Source: Pseudolabrys sp. (GTDB taxonomy: Bacteria > Pseudomonadota > Alphaproteobacteria > Rhizobiales > Xanthobacteraceae). Taken from it: a stretch of DNA of 64,000 bases. Location: positions 62,001-126,000 of the forward strand of contig JAURVZ010000018.1 of NCBI GenBank assembly GCA_030655215.1, read 5' to 3'. Position numbers and translations under genes: made by a program. Within the stretch, counting starts at the first letter, position 1, and the number at the start of each line of letters is the position of its first letter. The notes beneath the pieces are model-generated. The model saw nothing but the letters and a program-made list of their open reading frames with translations. It had not been told where the DNA came from and did no database searches. Shown here in pieces: positions 45,426 to 53,481 of this stretch.

Positions 45426-45983
45426 TTACGGATCGAGCTCAGTATCCCAGTAGAGATAATCCAACCAACTATCGTGCAGATAGTTCGGCGGGAACAGCCT
45501 TCCGTTGCGGTGCAAATGATGCACCGTCGGCTGGAACGGCATCTGCGCCGGGAACATGCGCGCTTCCTGCATCGTCATGCTGCCCTTGCGCAGATTGCAC
45601 GGCGAGCACGCGGCCAGCACATTGTCCCATGTCGTATGGCCGCCGCGTGAGCGCGGGATCAGATGATCGAAGGTCAGTTCGCTGCGTTCGCCGCAATACT
45701 GGCAACTGAAACGGTCGCGCAGGAAGACGTTGAAGCGGGTAAAGGCCGGATGCGTCGACGGCTTCACGTAAGTCTTGAGCGACACGACGCTCGGCAACTG
45801 CATTTCGAATGTGGGGGAGTGCACCGCGTGGTCGTAATTGGCGACGATGTTCACACGGTCAAGGAAGACGGCCTTGATCGCGTCCTGCCAGGACCACAGC
45901 GACAAGGGATAGTAACTCAGCGGCCGGAAATCCGCGTTGAGCACCAGGGCCGGAAATCCAGCAGGCGAAACGTGCACATTCAA
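45426..45983 (-). CDS. HNH endonuclease family protein
   Basis: This protein of about 185 aa has an HNH nuclease motif: CQYCGERSELTFDHLIPRSR, GG and CSPCNLRKG, with two CxxC zinc knuckles. The N-terminal ALVLNADFRPLSYYPLSLW is conserved in a chromosomal alphaproteobacterial group. I take TTG 45983, which has GAGGAG seven bases upstream; TTG 45998 would sit right against an AGGAGG. The function is unknown and no restriction or phage genes are near. It ends 7 nt before the GFA gene. Confidence 0.85.
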   Translation of the reverse strand: MNVHVSPAGFPALVLNADFRPLSYYPLSLWSWQDAIKAVFLDRVNIVANYDHAVHSPTFEMQLPSVVSLKTYVKPSTHPAFTRFNVFLRDRFSCQYCGERSELTFDHLIPRSRGGHTTWDNVLAACSPCNLRKGSMTMQEARMFPAQMPFQPTVHHLHRNGRLFPPNYLHDSWLDYLYWDTELDP

Positions 45984-46091
45984 AGTGACGCTCCTCAACC
46001 TCCTAAGGAACGCTGCCTCTATGCAGCTACCCCCTACTAATAGGGCAGCGTGACAGGCTTGTGAAGCGCTTCTGGGGAAAGCGCCGGGGCG

Positions 46092-46763
46092 CTACTTCAC
46101 AGCCTTGAATTGCTTGGCGAGGAATTCCGCGCCATGGCGCAGTCCTTCCTGGTCAATGCCGTGGCCAATGCCGGGCGAAATATGCCACTGCGTCGGCACT
46201 TCCAGCGCTGCCAGCCCTTGCGAGGCGTGGAAAACCGCCTGCACCGGAATCATCTCATCGCCGTCGCCATGCACCAGCAGCACGGGAGGCTTGCTGGTGA
46301 TCTCGGCGGCAAAGGCGTCCGGATCGGCGTCTTCCGACAGCACCAGCATACCCGAATAGCCGACGATGGCCGCCGGGGCGACCGCGCGGCGCAGGCCGAT
46401 ATGCAGCGACATCATGGTGCCCTGGCTGAAGCCGACAAGGGCGAGCGCCGAGGGCGGCAAATTGCGGCGCGCCAGTTCGGCATCGATGAATTCGTTCAGC
46501 GACGGCGCGGCGGCATTGACGCCGACCCAGCGTTCGTTCGGATCGCGAAAGGTGAGCGGAAACCACTCGCGGCCCATCGGCGACTGCCCGCATGGATTCG
46601 GCGCATGCGGCGAGACGAAAGCGGCATCCGGCAACAGGCCCTGCCAGGCGCGGCCGATATCGATCAGGTCGTTGCCGTCGGCGCCGTAGCCATGCAGGAA
46701 CACAACGAGCTGCTTGGCGGTGCCGGATTTCGGCTCAAGCCGGGGACCATCGATTTGGGCCAT
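46092..46763 (-). CDS. alpha/beta hydrolase, phospholipase/carboxylesterase family
   Basis: This 223-aa serine hydrolase of the YpfH/acyl-protein thioesterase-like family begins with VVFLHGYGADGND. The triad is S113 in GFSQGTM, D169 in HGDGDEMIP and H201 in PGIGHGID. No signal peptide is present. Its start codon overlaps the stop of the DNA glycosylase gene by one base (TGATG), so translation is coupled. Confidence 0.92.
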   Translation of the reverse strand: MAQIDGPRLEPKSGTAKQLVVFLHGYGADGNDLIDIGRAWQGLLPDAAFVSPHAPNPCGQSPMGREWFPLTFRDPNERWVGVNAAAPSLNEFIDAELARRNLPPSALALVGFSQGTMMSLHIGLRRAVAPAAIVGYSGMLVLSEDADPDAFAAEITSKPPVLLVHGDGDEMIPVQAVFHASQGLAALEVPTQWHISPGIGHGIDQEGLRHGAEFLAKQFKAVK

Positions 46764-47500
46764 CAGGATTTCCTTTTCGCGGATGTCTTGATCGGCTTCT
46801 TAGCGGGCTTTTTGGCCGCCGTCTTTCTCGTTGGCTTCGCTTTCTTGGCCGTGTCGAGGCCGACGCCGTCGCGCTTCTTGACGACGTGATAATAGGCCCA
46901 AAGCAGATGCGCGGCGACGCCGCGCCACGGCCGCCAGGCTTCGGCCATTTTGGTGAGTTGTTTTGCGTCAGGCCGCTCGCGCAGGCCGAGCGACAGTTTG
47001 GCGGCTTCCTGCACGGCGAGATCGCCGGCCGGGAAGGCATCGGCATGGCCGAGGCAGAACAACAGATAGATATCGGCGGTCCATGGCCCGACGCCGTGCA
47101 GCGCGGTCAGCAAAGCATGCGCCGGGTCGGCGTCCATCTCGCCGATGGCGGTGAGGTCGATGGCACCGGTCGAGACCGCCTTGCCGATTTCCTTGATCGA
47201 CTTGATCTTGGCATTGGAGAGGCCGAGCCGCTTCAGCTTGTCGGTGCGGGCAGTGCGGACGGTGTCGTGGTGAAACGGCTCGAAGGCGGCGAACAGCCGC
47301 TCGCGCATGGCCGCGGCGCTGGCCACCGACACCTGCTGGCCGCAGATGATGTCGCACAGGCCGGCGTAACCCGCTTCGCGCCGGCGCAGGGTGAAGGCCT
47401 CAGTGGCGAAGTCGGCGACGGCCCGCAGGCGCGGGTCGAGTTTGATCAACTCGGTAAGCCCCGCTTCGAGATCGCCCTGGGTGTGGAGGAAGTGGGTCAT
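46763..47500 (-). CDS. DNA-3-methyladenine glycosylase, AlkA-like HhH-GPD
   Basis: This 245-aa base-excision enzyme removes alkylated purines. ATG 47500 (MTHFLHTQGD) is chosen; 13 more residues upstream look non-native. The helix-hairpin-helix reads LTALHGVGPWTADIY and the catalytic Asp is in HADAFPAGDLAV. ICGQQVSVASA is typical of AlkA-type proteins. The last 40 residues are Lys/Ala-rich (KKPAKKPIKTSAKRKS) and probably bind DNA without specificity. Confidence 0.92.
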   Translation of the reverse strand: MTHFLHTQGDLEAGLTELIKLDPRLRAVADFATEAFTLRRREAGYAGLCDIICGQQVSVASAAAMRERLFAAFEPFHHDTVRTARTDKLKRLGLSNAKIKSIKEIGKAVSTGAIDLTAIGEMDADPAHALLTALHGVGPWTADIYLLFCLGHADAFPAGDLAVQEAAKLSLGLRERPDAKQLTKMAEAWRPWRGVAAHLLWAYYHVVKKRDGVGLDTAKKAKPTRKTAAKKPAKKPIKTSAKRKS

Positions 47501-47573
47501 GCTCGCGCTCTCATGGTCTGCAACATATGGTGCGGGCAAGGCCCGCGAAAGCGGCGATGACAGTTGAGGACGA

Positions 47574-48419
47574 ATGACGCCACCCGTTTTCCGCTTCGCA
47601 CCGTCGCCGAATGGCTATCTGCATCTCGGCCATGCCCTATCGGCGTTGCTCAATGCCGACATGGCCCGCGCTGTGGGCGGACGTATGCTGCTGCGTATTG
47701 AGGACATCGACGCATCCCGATGCCGTCCGGAATACGAGACGGCGATCTATGAGGATCTCAAGTGGCTCGGGCTTGAATGGGAACAACCGGTGCGGCGGCA
47801 GTCGGAACATTTCGATGTCTACCGTGATGCGCTGGCCAAGCTTGAGGCAATGGGCCTGCTCTATCCGAGCTTCGAGAGCCGCAGCGAGATTGCCGCTTTG
47901 GTTGCCGCACGCGGCGCCGACTGGCCGCGCGATCCGGACGGCGCGCCGCTTTATCCTGGCGCCGCCAAGGCGCTGACCACCGCCGAACGCGAACGCATCA
48001 TCGCCGCCGGCGCGCCTTACGCGCTGCGGCTCGACGTGGCCGCTGCTGTGACGAAAACCGGGCCGTTGAGCTGGACCGAAAACGGCGCCGCGCAACCCGC
48101 CGATCCGTCCGCCTGGGGCGATGTCGTGCTGGCGCGCAAGGACACGCCGGCCAGCTACCACCTCGCGGTCACGCTCGACGACGCCGCGCAAGGCGTCACC
48201 GACGTCGTGCGCGGGCAGGACCTGTTCCACGCCACCTCGGTCCACCGCGTGCTGCAAATCCTGCTCGGCCTGCCCGCGCCGCGATACCACCACCACCGGC
48301 TGATCCTCGATGCCGATGGCCGCAAGCTGTCGAAATCGACCCGCTCGACCGCCCTGTGCGAACTGCGGGCCGAAGGCGCGTCCCCGGCGTCGATCCGCAA
48401 GACGGTGGGCCTCGATTGA
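47574..48419 (+). CDS. gluQ: glutamyl-Q tRNA(Asp) synthetase
   Basis: This 281-aa GluRS paralogue lacks the anticodon-binding domain and attaches glutamate to queuosine 34 of tRNA(Asp). The HIGH-like motif is SPNGYLHLGHALSALLN and the KMSKS-like motif KLSKSTRS. RIEDIDASRCRPEYE matches the active-site loop. The CxC zinc pair of E. coli YadB is not visible where expected (YPSFESRSEIAA). Confidence 0.92.
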   Translation: MTPPVFRFAPSPNGYLHLGHALSALLNADMARAVGGRMLLRIEDIDASRCRPEYETAIYEDLKWLGLEWEQPVRRQSEHFDVYRDALAKLEAMGLLYPSFESRSEIAALVAARGADWPRDPDGAPLYPGAAKALTTAERERIIAAGAPYALRLDVAAAVTKTGPLSWTENGAAQPADPSAWGDVVLARKDTPASYHLAVTLDDAAQGVTDVVRGQDLFHATSVHRVLQILLGLPAPRYHHHRLILDADGRKLSKSTRSTALCELRAEGASPASIRKTVGLD

Positions 48420-48461
48420 AGGGGCTTGCCGTGCCATTGTCCGGCCTGGGGCAAGGGTTGG

Positions 48462-49661
48462 ATGGCGAAACGCAAGGCTGAAACCAGGGCGAGAGTGGCC
48501 GTGAAAAAGCGCGCCGCGCCGGTGAAACGGCCGCGCGTCAAATCCGTGCTGTCCGATATGCGTGGCGTCGAGGCGGCACTGGCCGGTATCGCGCATGACA
48601 TCCGCACGCCTTTGACCGGCATTGTCGCGCTCGCCGAACTGCTGGCCTCGTCCAATCTCGGGCCGCGTGAGCGCGAATGGGCCAAGGCGATCAAGAGCGG
48701 CGCCGATCATCTTGCCGCGCTCAGCACGCTGATTGTCGATGCGGTCAAGGCCGACGCCACCGGACTGGTGATGCGCAATGAGCCGTTCTCGCCGCGCGCG
48801 CTGACCGAGGCTGTCGGGCAGGCGCTGAGCGCGCGCGCCGGCAACAAGCGGCTCGAGGCGCAAGTTGTCATCGCTCCCGATCTGCCGGCGCTCGTGACGG
48901 GAGATGGCTTGCGCCTGCGCGCGGCTTTGGAAAATCTCGGCGACAATGCGGTGAAGTTCACCAGCCAGGGTGTGGTCACGCTGAGCGCCGCCTTTGAGTC
49001 AGTGGTGCGCGGCCGCTTGCGGCTGGTGTTCACGATCACCGACAGTGGCATCGGCATGACGGCCGCCGACATGAAGAAGCTGTTCAGGCCGTTTGCGCAG
49101 GCGAGCGAACAGATCGCGCGCCGTTATGGCGGTGCCGGTCTCGGCCTGATTTTCGTCAAGCGCATCGCCAAAGCAATGGGCGGTGATTTGAAAGTCACCA
49201 GCAAGCCCGGCGCCGGCTCGTCGTTTCAATTAAGCGTGCTGGTCGCGCCGGCGCAGGAGCGCCGCGCCGGCGATCCGTCGCGCACGACGCCGGCGCGCGC
49301 GTTGTCGCTGCTCTGTGCCGAGGATAATCCTTATGGCCGCGTCGTGATGAATACGATTTTGACGCAGCTCGGCCATACGGTGGATTTCGTCGAGAGCGGC
49401 GAGGCGGCGGTGACGTCGGCCACGCGCGGCGGTTACGATGCGGTGCTGATGGATGTAACCTTGCCCGGCATCGACGGTCTCGAGGCAACGCGGCAAATTC
49501 GCGCGTTTCCGGATGAGCAAGGCCGCGTGACCGTGATCGGCATTTCCGGCCGCGGCGACCTTGCGCACCAGACCGCCGCATTGGCTGCGGGCATGAACTT
49601 CTATTTCGTCAAACCGGTCAGTCCGGCCAAGTTGGCGCAGGCTTTGGCGACAGTGAACTGA
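48462..49661 (+). CDS. cytoplasmic hybrid sensor histidine kinase/response regulator
   Basis: This 399-aa protein starts at ATG 48462. A basic N-terminal tail (KRKAETRARVAVKKRA) precedes the HisKA domain with H45 in IAHDIRTPLTG. The ATPase domain has LGDNAVKFT, DSGIGMTAAD and YGGAGLGL. A receiver follows with phospho-acceptor D331 in VLMDVTLPGIDG and the KPVS lysine. No sensor or membrane domain is present, so the signal must come through a partner. A Pro/Arg linker separates kinase and receiver. Confidence 0.92.
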   Translation: MAKRKAETRARVAVKKRAAPVKRPRVKSVLSDMRGVEAALAGIAHDIRTPLTGIVALAELLASSNLGPREREWAKAIKSGADHLAALSTLIVDAVKADATGLVMRNEPFSPRALTEAVGQALSARAGNKRLEAQVVIAPDLPALVTGDGLRLRAALENLGDNAVKFTSQGVVTLSAAFESVVRGRLRLVFTITDSGIGMTAADMKKLFRPFAQASEQIARRYGGAGLGLIFVKRIAKAMGGDLKVTSKPGAGSSFQLSVLVAPAQERRAGDPSRTTPARALSLLCAEDNPYGRVVMNTILTQLGHTVDFVESGEAAVTSATRGGYDAVLMDVTLPGIDGLEATRQIRAFPDEQGRVTVIGISGRGDLAHQTAALAAGMNFYFVKPVSPAKLAQALATVN

Positions 49662-49664
49662 GCA

Positions 49665-49994
49665 TCACCGTCGCGACAGGGCGTAGCTCAGATGCCCGGT
49701 CCACCAGGCCGCGTCGCTGGTGAAGCGGATGGCGAACAGGCCGAGGCCGCAGATCAACGCCAGCCAGAACAGCCAAGGCTGCATGCGGCTCTTGATGCCG
49801 AACAATCCGATGGTCAGGCCTGCGTCGATCACCATTTGCATGACCTGCACACCGCGTGACGGATATTCATGCGCCGTGGTCAACGTTCGCCACAAGAAAT
49901 TGCCGATCAGTAACGCCGGCAACAGCCAAGGCAAAAATTTGTTAAAACCGGTTGGTTGCGCAGGCGTTTGCGGCGTTGTCGTCGGTTCGCTCAT
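49665..49994 (-). CDS. small hypothetical membrane protein
   Basis: This 109-aa protein has three hydrophobic segments (about residues 22-42, 55-68 and 72-90) after a Pro/Thr-rich start. I recognise no family. Its stop is 3 nt from the stop of the hybrid kinase on the other strand. Confidence 0.7.
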   Translation of the reverse strand: MSEPTTTPQTPAQPTGFNKFLPWLLPALLIGNFLWRTLTTAHEYPSRGVQVMQMVIDAGLTIGLFGIKSRMQPWLFWLALICGLGLFAIRFTSDAAWWTGHLSYALSRR

Positions 49995-50052
49995 AGGGCG
50001 GCTCCGGCTTGCTTCAGCACGGCCCTATTGTGCCGCGCCGGGCACACAGGCG

Positions 50053-52047
50053 TCAAACGTTGGTCAGGCCGTGCTTCTGTTCAACCATGCGCACCACGTC
50101 CGACATGATGCGGTTGAGTTCGAAATCCTTCGGAGTATAGACCGCAGCCACGCCCGACTTCTCCAATGCCAAAGCATCTTCGGGCGGGATGATGCCGCCG
50201 ACCACCAGCGGCATGGTCATGCCCGCCGCTTTCATGCGCGCGACGACATCGGCCACCAGCGGCAAGTGACTACCGGATAAAACGGACAGGCCGATGACAT
50301 GCGCGTTCTGTTCGCGCGCCGCATCGACGATTTCTTCCGGCGTCAGCCGAATGCCTTGATAAACAACCTGCATGCCGGCATCTCTCGCCCGCACTGCAAT
50401 CTGTTCGGCGCCGTTGGAATGACCATCAAGCCCTGGCTTGCCGACCAGGAAGGTCAGGCGGCGGCCCAGCTTGATCGAAACCCGGTCGACCTCGCCGCGA
50501 ATATCATCGAGCCCGTCGACATCGTTGCGCATGGCGTTGCCGACGCCGGTCGGCGCGCGGTATTCGCCAAAGGCCTCGCGCAAGGTCCAGCCCCATTCGC
50601 CGGTGGTGACGCCGGCTTTGGCGCAGGCAATCGATGGCGGCATGATATTCGCGCCTGTAGTCGCAGCGTGCTTTAGCTCAGCCAGCGCGCTGGCCACCGC
50701 GCGACTGTCACGCGCTTCGCGCCAAGCCGCCAACCGCTCAAGTTGATCGCGCTCGGCATCTTCCGACACCGTCATGATCGCATCAATGCCGCCGGTCAGC
50801 GGTGACGTTTCGGTCTCGAGATATTTATTGACGCCGACGACGATCTGATCGCCGCGCTCAATGCCTTCGAAGCGCGCGCTGTTGGATTCGACCAGCCGTT
50901 GCTTCATGTAGCCGGTCTCAACCGCGGCAATGGCGCCGCCCATCGCTTCGATATTGGCGAGTTCTTCTATCGCCTCGGCCTTCAGCGCATCGACCTTGCG
51001 CTTGATCTCTTCTGAGCCATCGAAGATGTCGCCGAATTCAAGAAGGTCGGTTTCAAAGGCCAGAATCTGCTGCATGCGCAGCGACCATTGCTGGTCCCAT
51101 GGCCGCGGCAGGCCGAGCGCCTCGTTCCAAGCCGGCAATTGCACGGCGCGCGCCCGCGCATTCTTCGACAAAGTCACCGCCAGCATCTCGATGAGAATGC
51201 GCGAGACGTTGTTCTCCGGCTGCGGCTCGGTGAGGCCAAGCGAATTCACCTGCACGCCGTAACGGAACAGCCGCTGCTTCGGATCGGTAATGCCGTAGCG
51301 CGTGCGCGTGATCTCGTCCCACAATTCGACAAAGGCGCGCATCTTGCAGATCTCGGTAATGAAGCGCATGCCGGCATTGACGAAGAACGAAATGCGGCCG
51401 ACCACTTCGCCGAACTTTTCCTGGCTGACTTCGCCTGAATTTTTCACCGTGTCGAGCACGGCGATGGCCGTCGCCAAAGCGTAAGCCAGTTCCTGCACCG
51501 GCGTCGCGCCGGCTTCCTGCAAATGATACGAGCAGATGTTCATCGGATTCCACTTCGGCAATTCCGTCGTGGTGAAGATCGCGATGTCCTTGATCAGCCG
51601 CATTGAGGGCGCCGGTGGAAACACATAGGTGCCGCGCGACAGATACTCTTTGATGATGTCGTTCTGGATCGTGCCGGTGAGCGCCGTGCGTGGCGCGCCC
51701 TGTTCATCGGCGACAGCAATATACAAAGCCATCAGCCACGCCGCGGTGGCGTTGATGGTCATCGATGTGTTCATGGTGCCGAGCGGGATCTGGTCGAACA
51801 GCGCGCGCATGTCGCCGAGATGGCTCACCGGCACGCCGACCTTGCCGACTTCGCCCTTGGCCAGAACGTGGTCCGAGTCGTAGCCGGTCTGCGTCGGCAG
51901 ATCGAAGGCGACCGACAGGCCGGTTTGCCCTTTGGACAGGTTGTTGCGGTACAGCGCGTTGGAATCGGCGGCGGTCGAGTGGCCCGCATAGGTGCGGAAA
52001 ATCCACGGCTTGTCGCGCTTGGTTTTGGCGGGCTGCGGCGTGTCCAT
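50053..52047 (-). CDS. meaA: ethylmalonyl-CoA mutase (MeaA-type, B12-dependent)
   Basis: This 664-aa adenosylcobalamin mutase of the methylmalonyl-CoA mutase family turns ethylmalonyl-CoA into methylsuccinyl-CoA. The barrel begins RTYAGHSTAADSNALYR and holds FDLPTQTGYDSDH. The B12 domain at the C-terminus has LDGHSNGAEQ with the cobalt ligand H543, then GLSVLSGSH and VVGGIIP. The length matches MeaA/Ecm rather than the longer McmA. ccr and mcd in the same window support the ethylmalonyl-CoA reading. A TTGTTGCAATGCAACAA operator-like repeat lies upstream. Confidence 0.93.
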   Translation of the reverse strand: MDTPQPAKTKRDKPWIFRTYAGHSTAADSNALYRNNLSKGQTGLSVAFDLPTQTGYDSDHVLAKGEVGKVGVPVSHLGDMRALFDQIPLGTMNTSMTINATAAWLMALYIAVADEQGAPRTALTGTIQNDIIKEYLSRGTYVFPPAPSMRLIKDIAIFTTTELPKWNPMNICSYHLQEAGATPVQELAYALATAIAVLDTVKNSGEVSQEKFGEVVGRISFFVNAGMRFITEICKMRAFVELWDEITRTRYGITDPKQRLFRYGVQVNSLGLTEPQPENNVSRILIEMLAVTLSKNARARAVQLPAWNEALGLPRPWDQQWSLRMQQILAFETDLLEFGDIFDGSEEIKRKVDALKAEAIEELANIEAMGGAIAAVETGYMKQRLVESNSARFEGIERGDQIVVGVNKYLETETSPLTGGIDAIMTVSEDAERDQLERLAAWREARDSRAVASALAELKHAATTGANIMPPSIACAKAGVTTGEWGWTLREAFGEYRAPTGVGNAMRNDVDGLDDIRGEVDRVSIKLGRRLTFLVGKPGLDGHSNGAEQIAVRARDAGMQVVYQGIRLTPEEIVDAAREQNAHVIGLSVLSGSHLPLVADVVARMKAAGMTMPLVVGGIIPPEDALALEKSGVAAVYTPKDFELNRIMSDVVRMVEQKHGLTNV

Positions 52048-52097
52048 CGGAATTGGTCGCCTGTTACATGTGCTGCATCGCCAGTGTGGACCGGCTT

Positions 52098-52114
52098 TTG
52101 TTGCAATGCAACAA
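52098..52114. promoter_or_regulatory. inverted repeat upstream of the ethylmalonyl-CoA mutase gene
   Basis: TTGTTGCAATGCAACAA is a perfect 8-1-8 inverted repeat centred at 52106, 59 bp before the mutase start. It is the most complete of four TGC-NNN-GCA sites in this window. It lies directly after the stop codon of the GT87 gene, which argues for a mutase-specific promoter here. Confidence 0.72.
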
Positions 52115-52115
52115 G

Positions 52116-53318
52116 TCAGGCAAGGCTGAGTGCCTGCGCTTTACTGGTTATCGCGCGCCGCGCGATCAGCCCGGCAACGATGATGATCGCCGCCAGCCCG
52201 ACCGGCGCGGTGACGAACGGGAAAATCAACACCAGCCCACAGGCGATGCCGATGCCCGTCATCTCATGCTCAAGAAAACCGTGCCGTTGGCCGAAGCGAA
52301 ACAGGAAGGCCAGTGGCACAGCCAGCACCACCAGGTCGTAAGTATAGAGATACGGCGTCGCCAGCAGCGCAGCAGCAGCCAGTGCCGCAGCCTTGAGTTC
52401 ATACGCCACGTTGCTCCGCCACAGCCAAGTGACTGCGGCGACAGCCACTACCACCACTGCGCCTTGAATGCTCCAGGCGGTGGCTTCGCTGAGGCCCATC
52501 GTGCGGGCAAGGCCAAACGACGTTTGCAGCTTGCCGAAGTCGGCCCAGCCGTCGGACAGAAAGGCCTGCGACGTGTGGCTGATATTGCCAATAAAGGCGT
52601 GCCAACTGTCGGTGCCGAAGGCCGCCCATGACGTCACCGCCATCACACCGGCCACAGCGCCGGCGGCAAGACAGGCGCGCCAATGGCCGCCGGCAATCAA
52701 CGCGATTGGAATGACGATGCCGAGATGCGGTTTGTAGGTGAGCAGGCCGAGACAGACGCCCGCCAAGACCGGCCGTCTGACCAGCAGGACGAGGGCGCCG
52801 CCGAGCAAGGCCGCACTAAGAAATCCATTCTGGCCGACGACGAAATTGCACAGCACCGCCGGAAACGCCGCTGCCAGCACATAGCCGGTGCGGTCCCCGA
52901 CAATGGCGCGAATGGCGGCCAGATAGGCCGGGAAGGTGCCGAAGGTCCACAGCACATAGGCCGCGGTGTAGGGCAGCAGCGCCAGGCCGGCAGCCGCGAA
53001 CAGGAATGTCGGTGGATAGTGCCAGCCGAAGTAGCCCTCGAACGGGCGGCCGAGCGCGACTTCTTCCATCGCCTTGTGCGTCGGCCAGTCATAGGCCGCG
53101 GCGGCATGGCCATCGAGCGCCAGCTTTCCAGCGGCCCAGACATTGACGAAATCGGTCGGAATGCCGCCGCCGTCCGGGCCGATCAGCCAGGCGCCGGTCC
53201 AATAACTGGCGGCCAGATAGACCGCATGCGCCATGACCAGCGCGACACAAATGAGTTCGACTGGCCGCGCCAGCCCAGCGCCCGCGCTTCGCACGGGAAA
53301 CATTTCAGAAGCCGACAT
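52116..53318 (-). CDS. GT87 (DUF2029) membrane glycosyltransferase
   Basis: This 400-aa inner-membrane protein has about ten helices and belongs to the GT87/DUF2029 family, which uses polyprenyl-phosphate sugars. The periplasmic loop motif DFVNVWAAGKLALDG with the following WHYPPTFLF is typical, and LLTYKPHLG lies further on. ATG 53318 is preferred to the GTG at 53330. The acceptor glycan is unknown. It separates mutase and ccr but does not fit their pathway. Confidence 0.88.
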   Translation of the reverse strand: MSASEMFPVRSAGAGLARPVELICVALVMAHAVYLAASYWTGAWLIGPDGGGIPTDFVNVWAAGKLALDGHAAAAYDWPTHKAMEEVALGRPFEGYFGWHYPPTFLFAAAGLALLPYTAAYVLWTFGTFPAYLAAIRAIVGDRTGYVLAAAFPAVLCNFVVGQNGFLSAALLGGALVLLVRRPVLAGVCLGLLTYKPHLGIVIPIALIAGGHWRACLAAGAVAGVMAVTSWAAFGTDSWHAFIGNISHTSQAFLSDGWADFGKLQTSFGLARTMGLSEATAWSIQGAVVVVAVAAVTWLWRSNVAYELKAAALAAAALLATPYLYTYDLVVLAVPLAFLFRFGQRHGFLEHEMTGIGIACGLVLIFPFVTAPVGLAAIIIVAGLIARRAITSKAQALSLA

Positions 53319-53411
53319 CGAAGCGCCCACTCGCCTTGAATGGTGCCATAGTAGGGGCGCGGCCTTGCCGAAATCTTAAGTTACAGGCTGCGGGATTGCG
53401 CGCGAAAGCTG

Positions 53412-53428
53412 ATATTGCGCTGCAATAT
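53412..53428. promoter_or_regulatory. inverted repeat upstream of ccr
   Basis: ATATTGC-GCT-GCAATAT is a perfect 7-3-7 inverted repeat centred at 53420, 62 bp before the ccr start. It fits the TTGC-NNN-GCAA pattern seen at the mutase and hydroxybutyrate dehydrogenase genes. Confidence 0.68.
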
Positions 53429-53481
53429 TAATTGCGTCACACTGCTGAAGTTCTTTGAGGCCTTGCAGGGAGAGAACGCGG

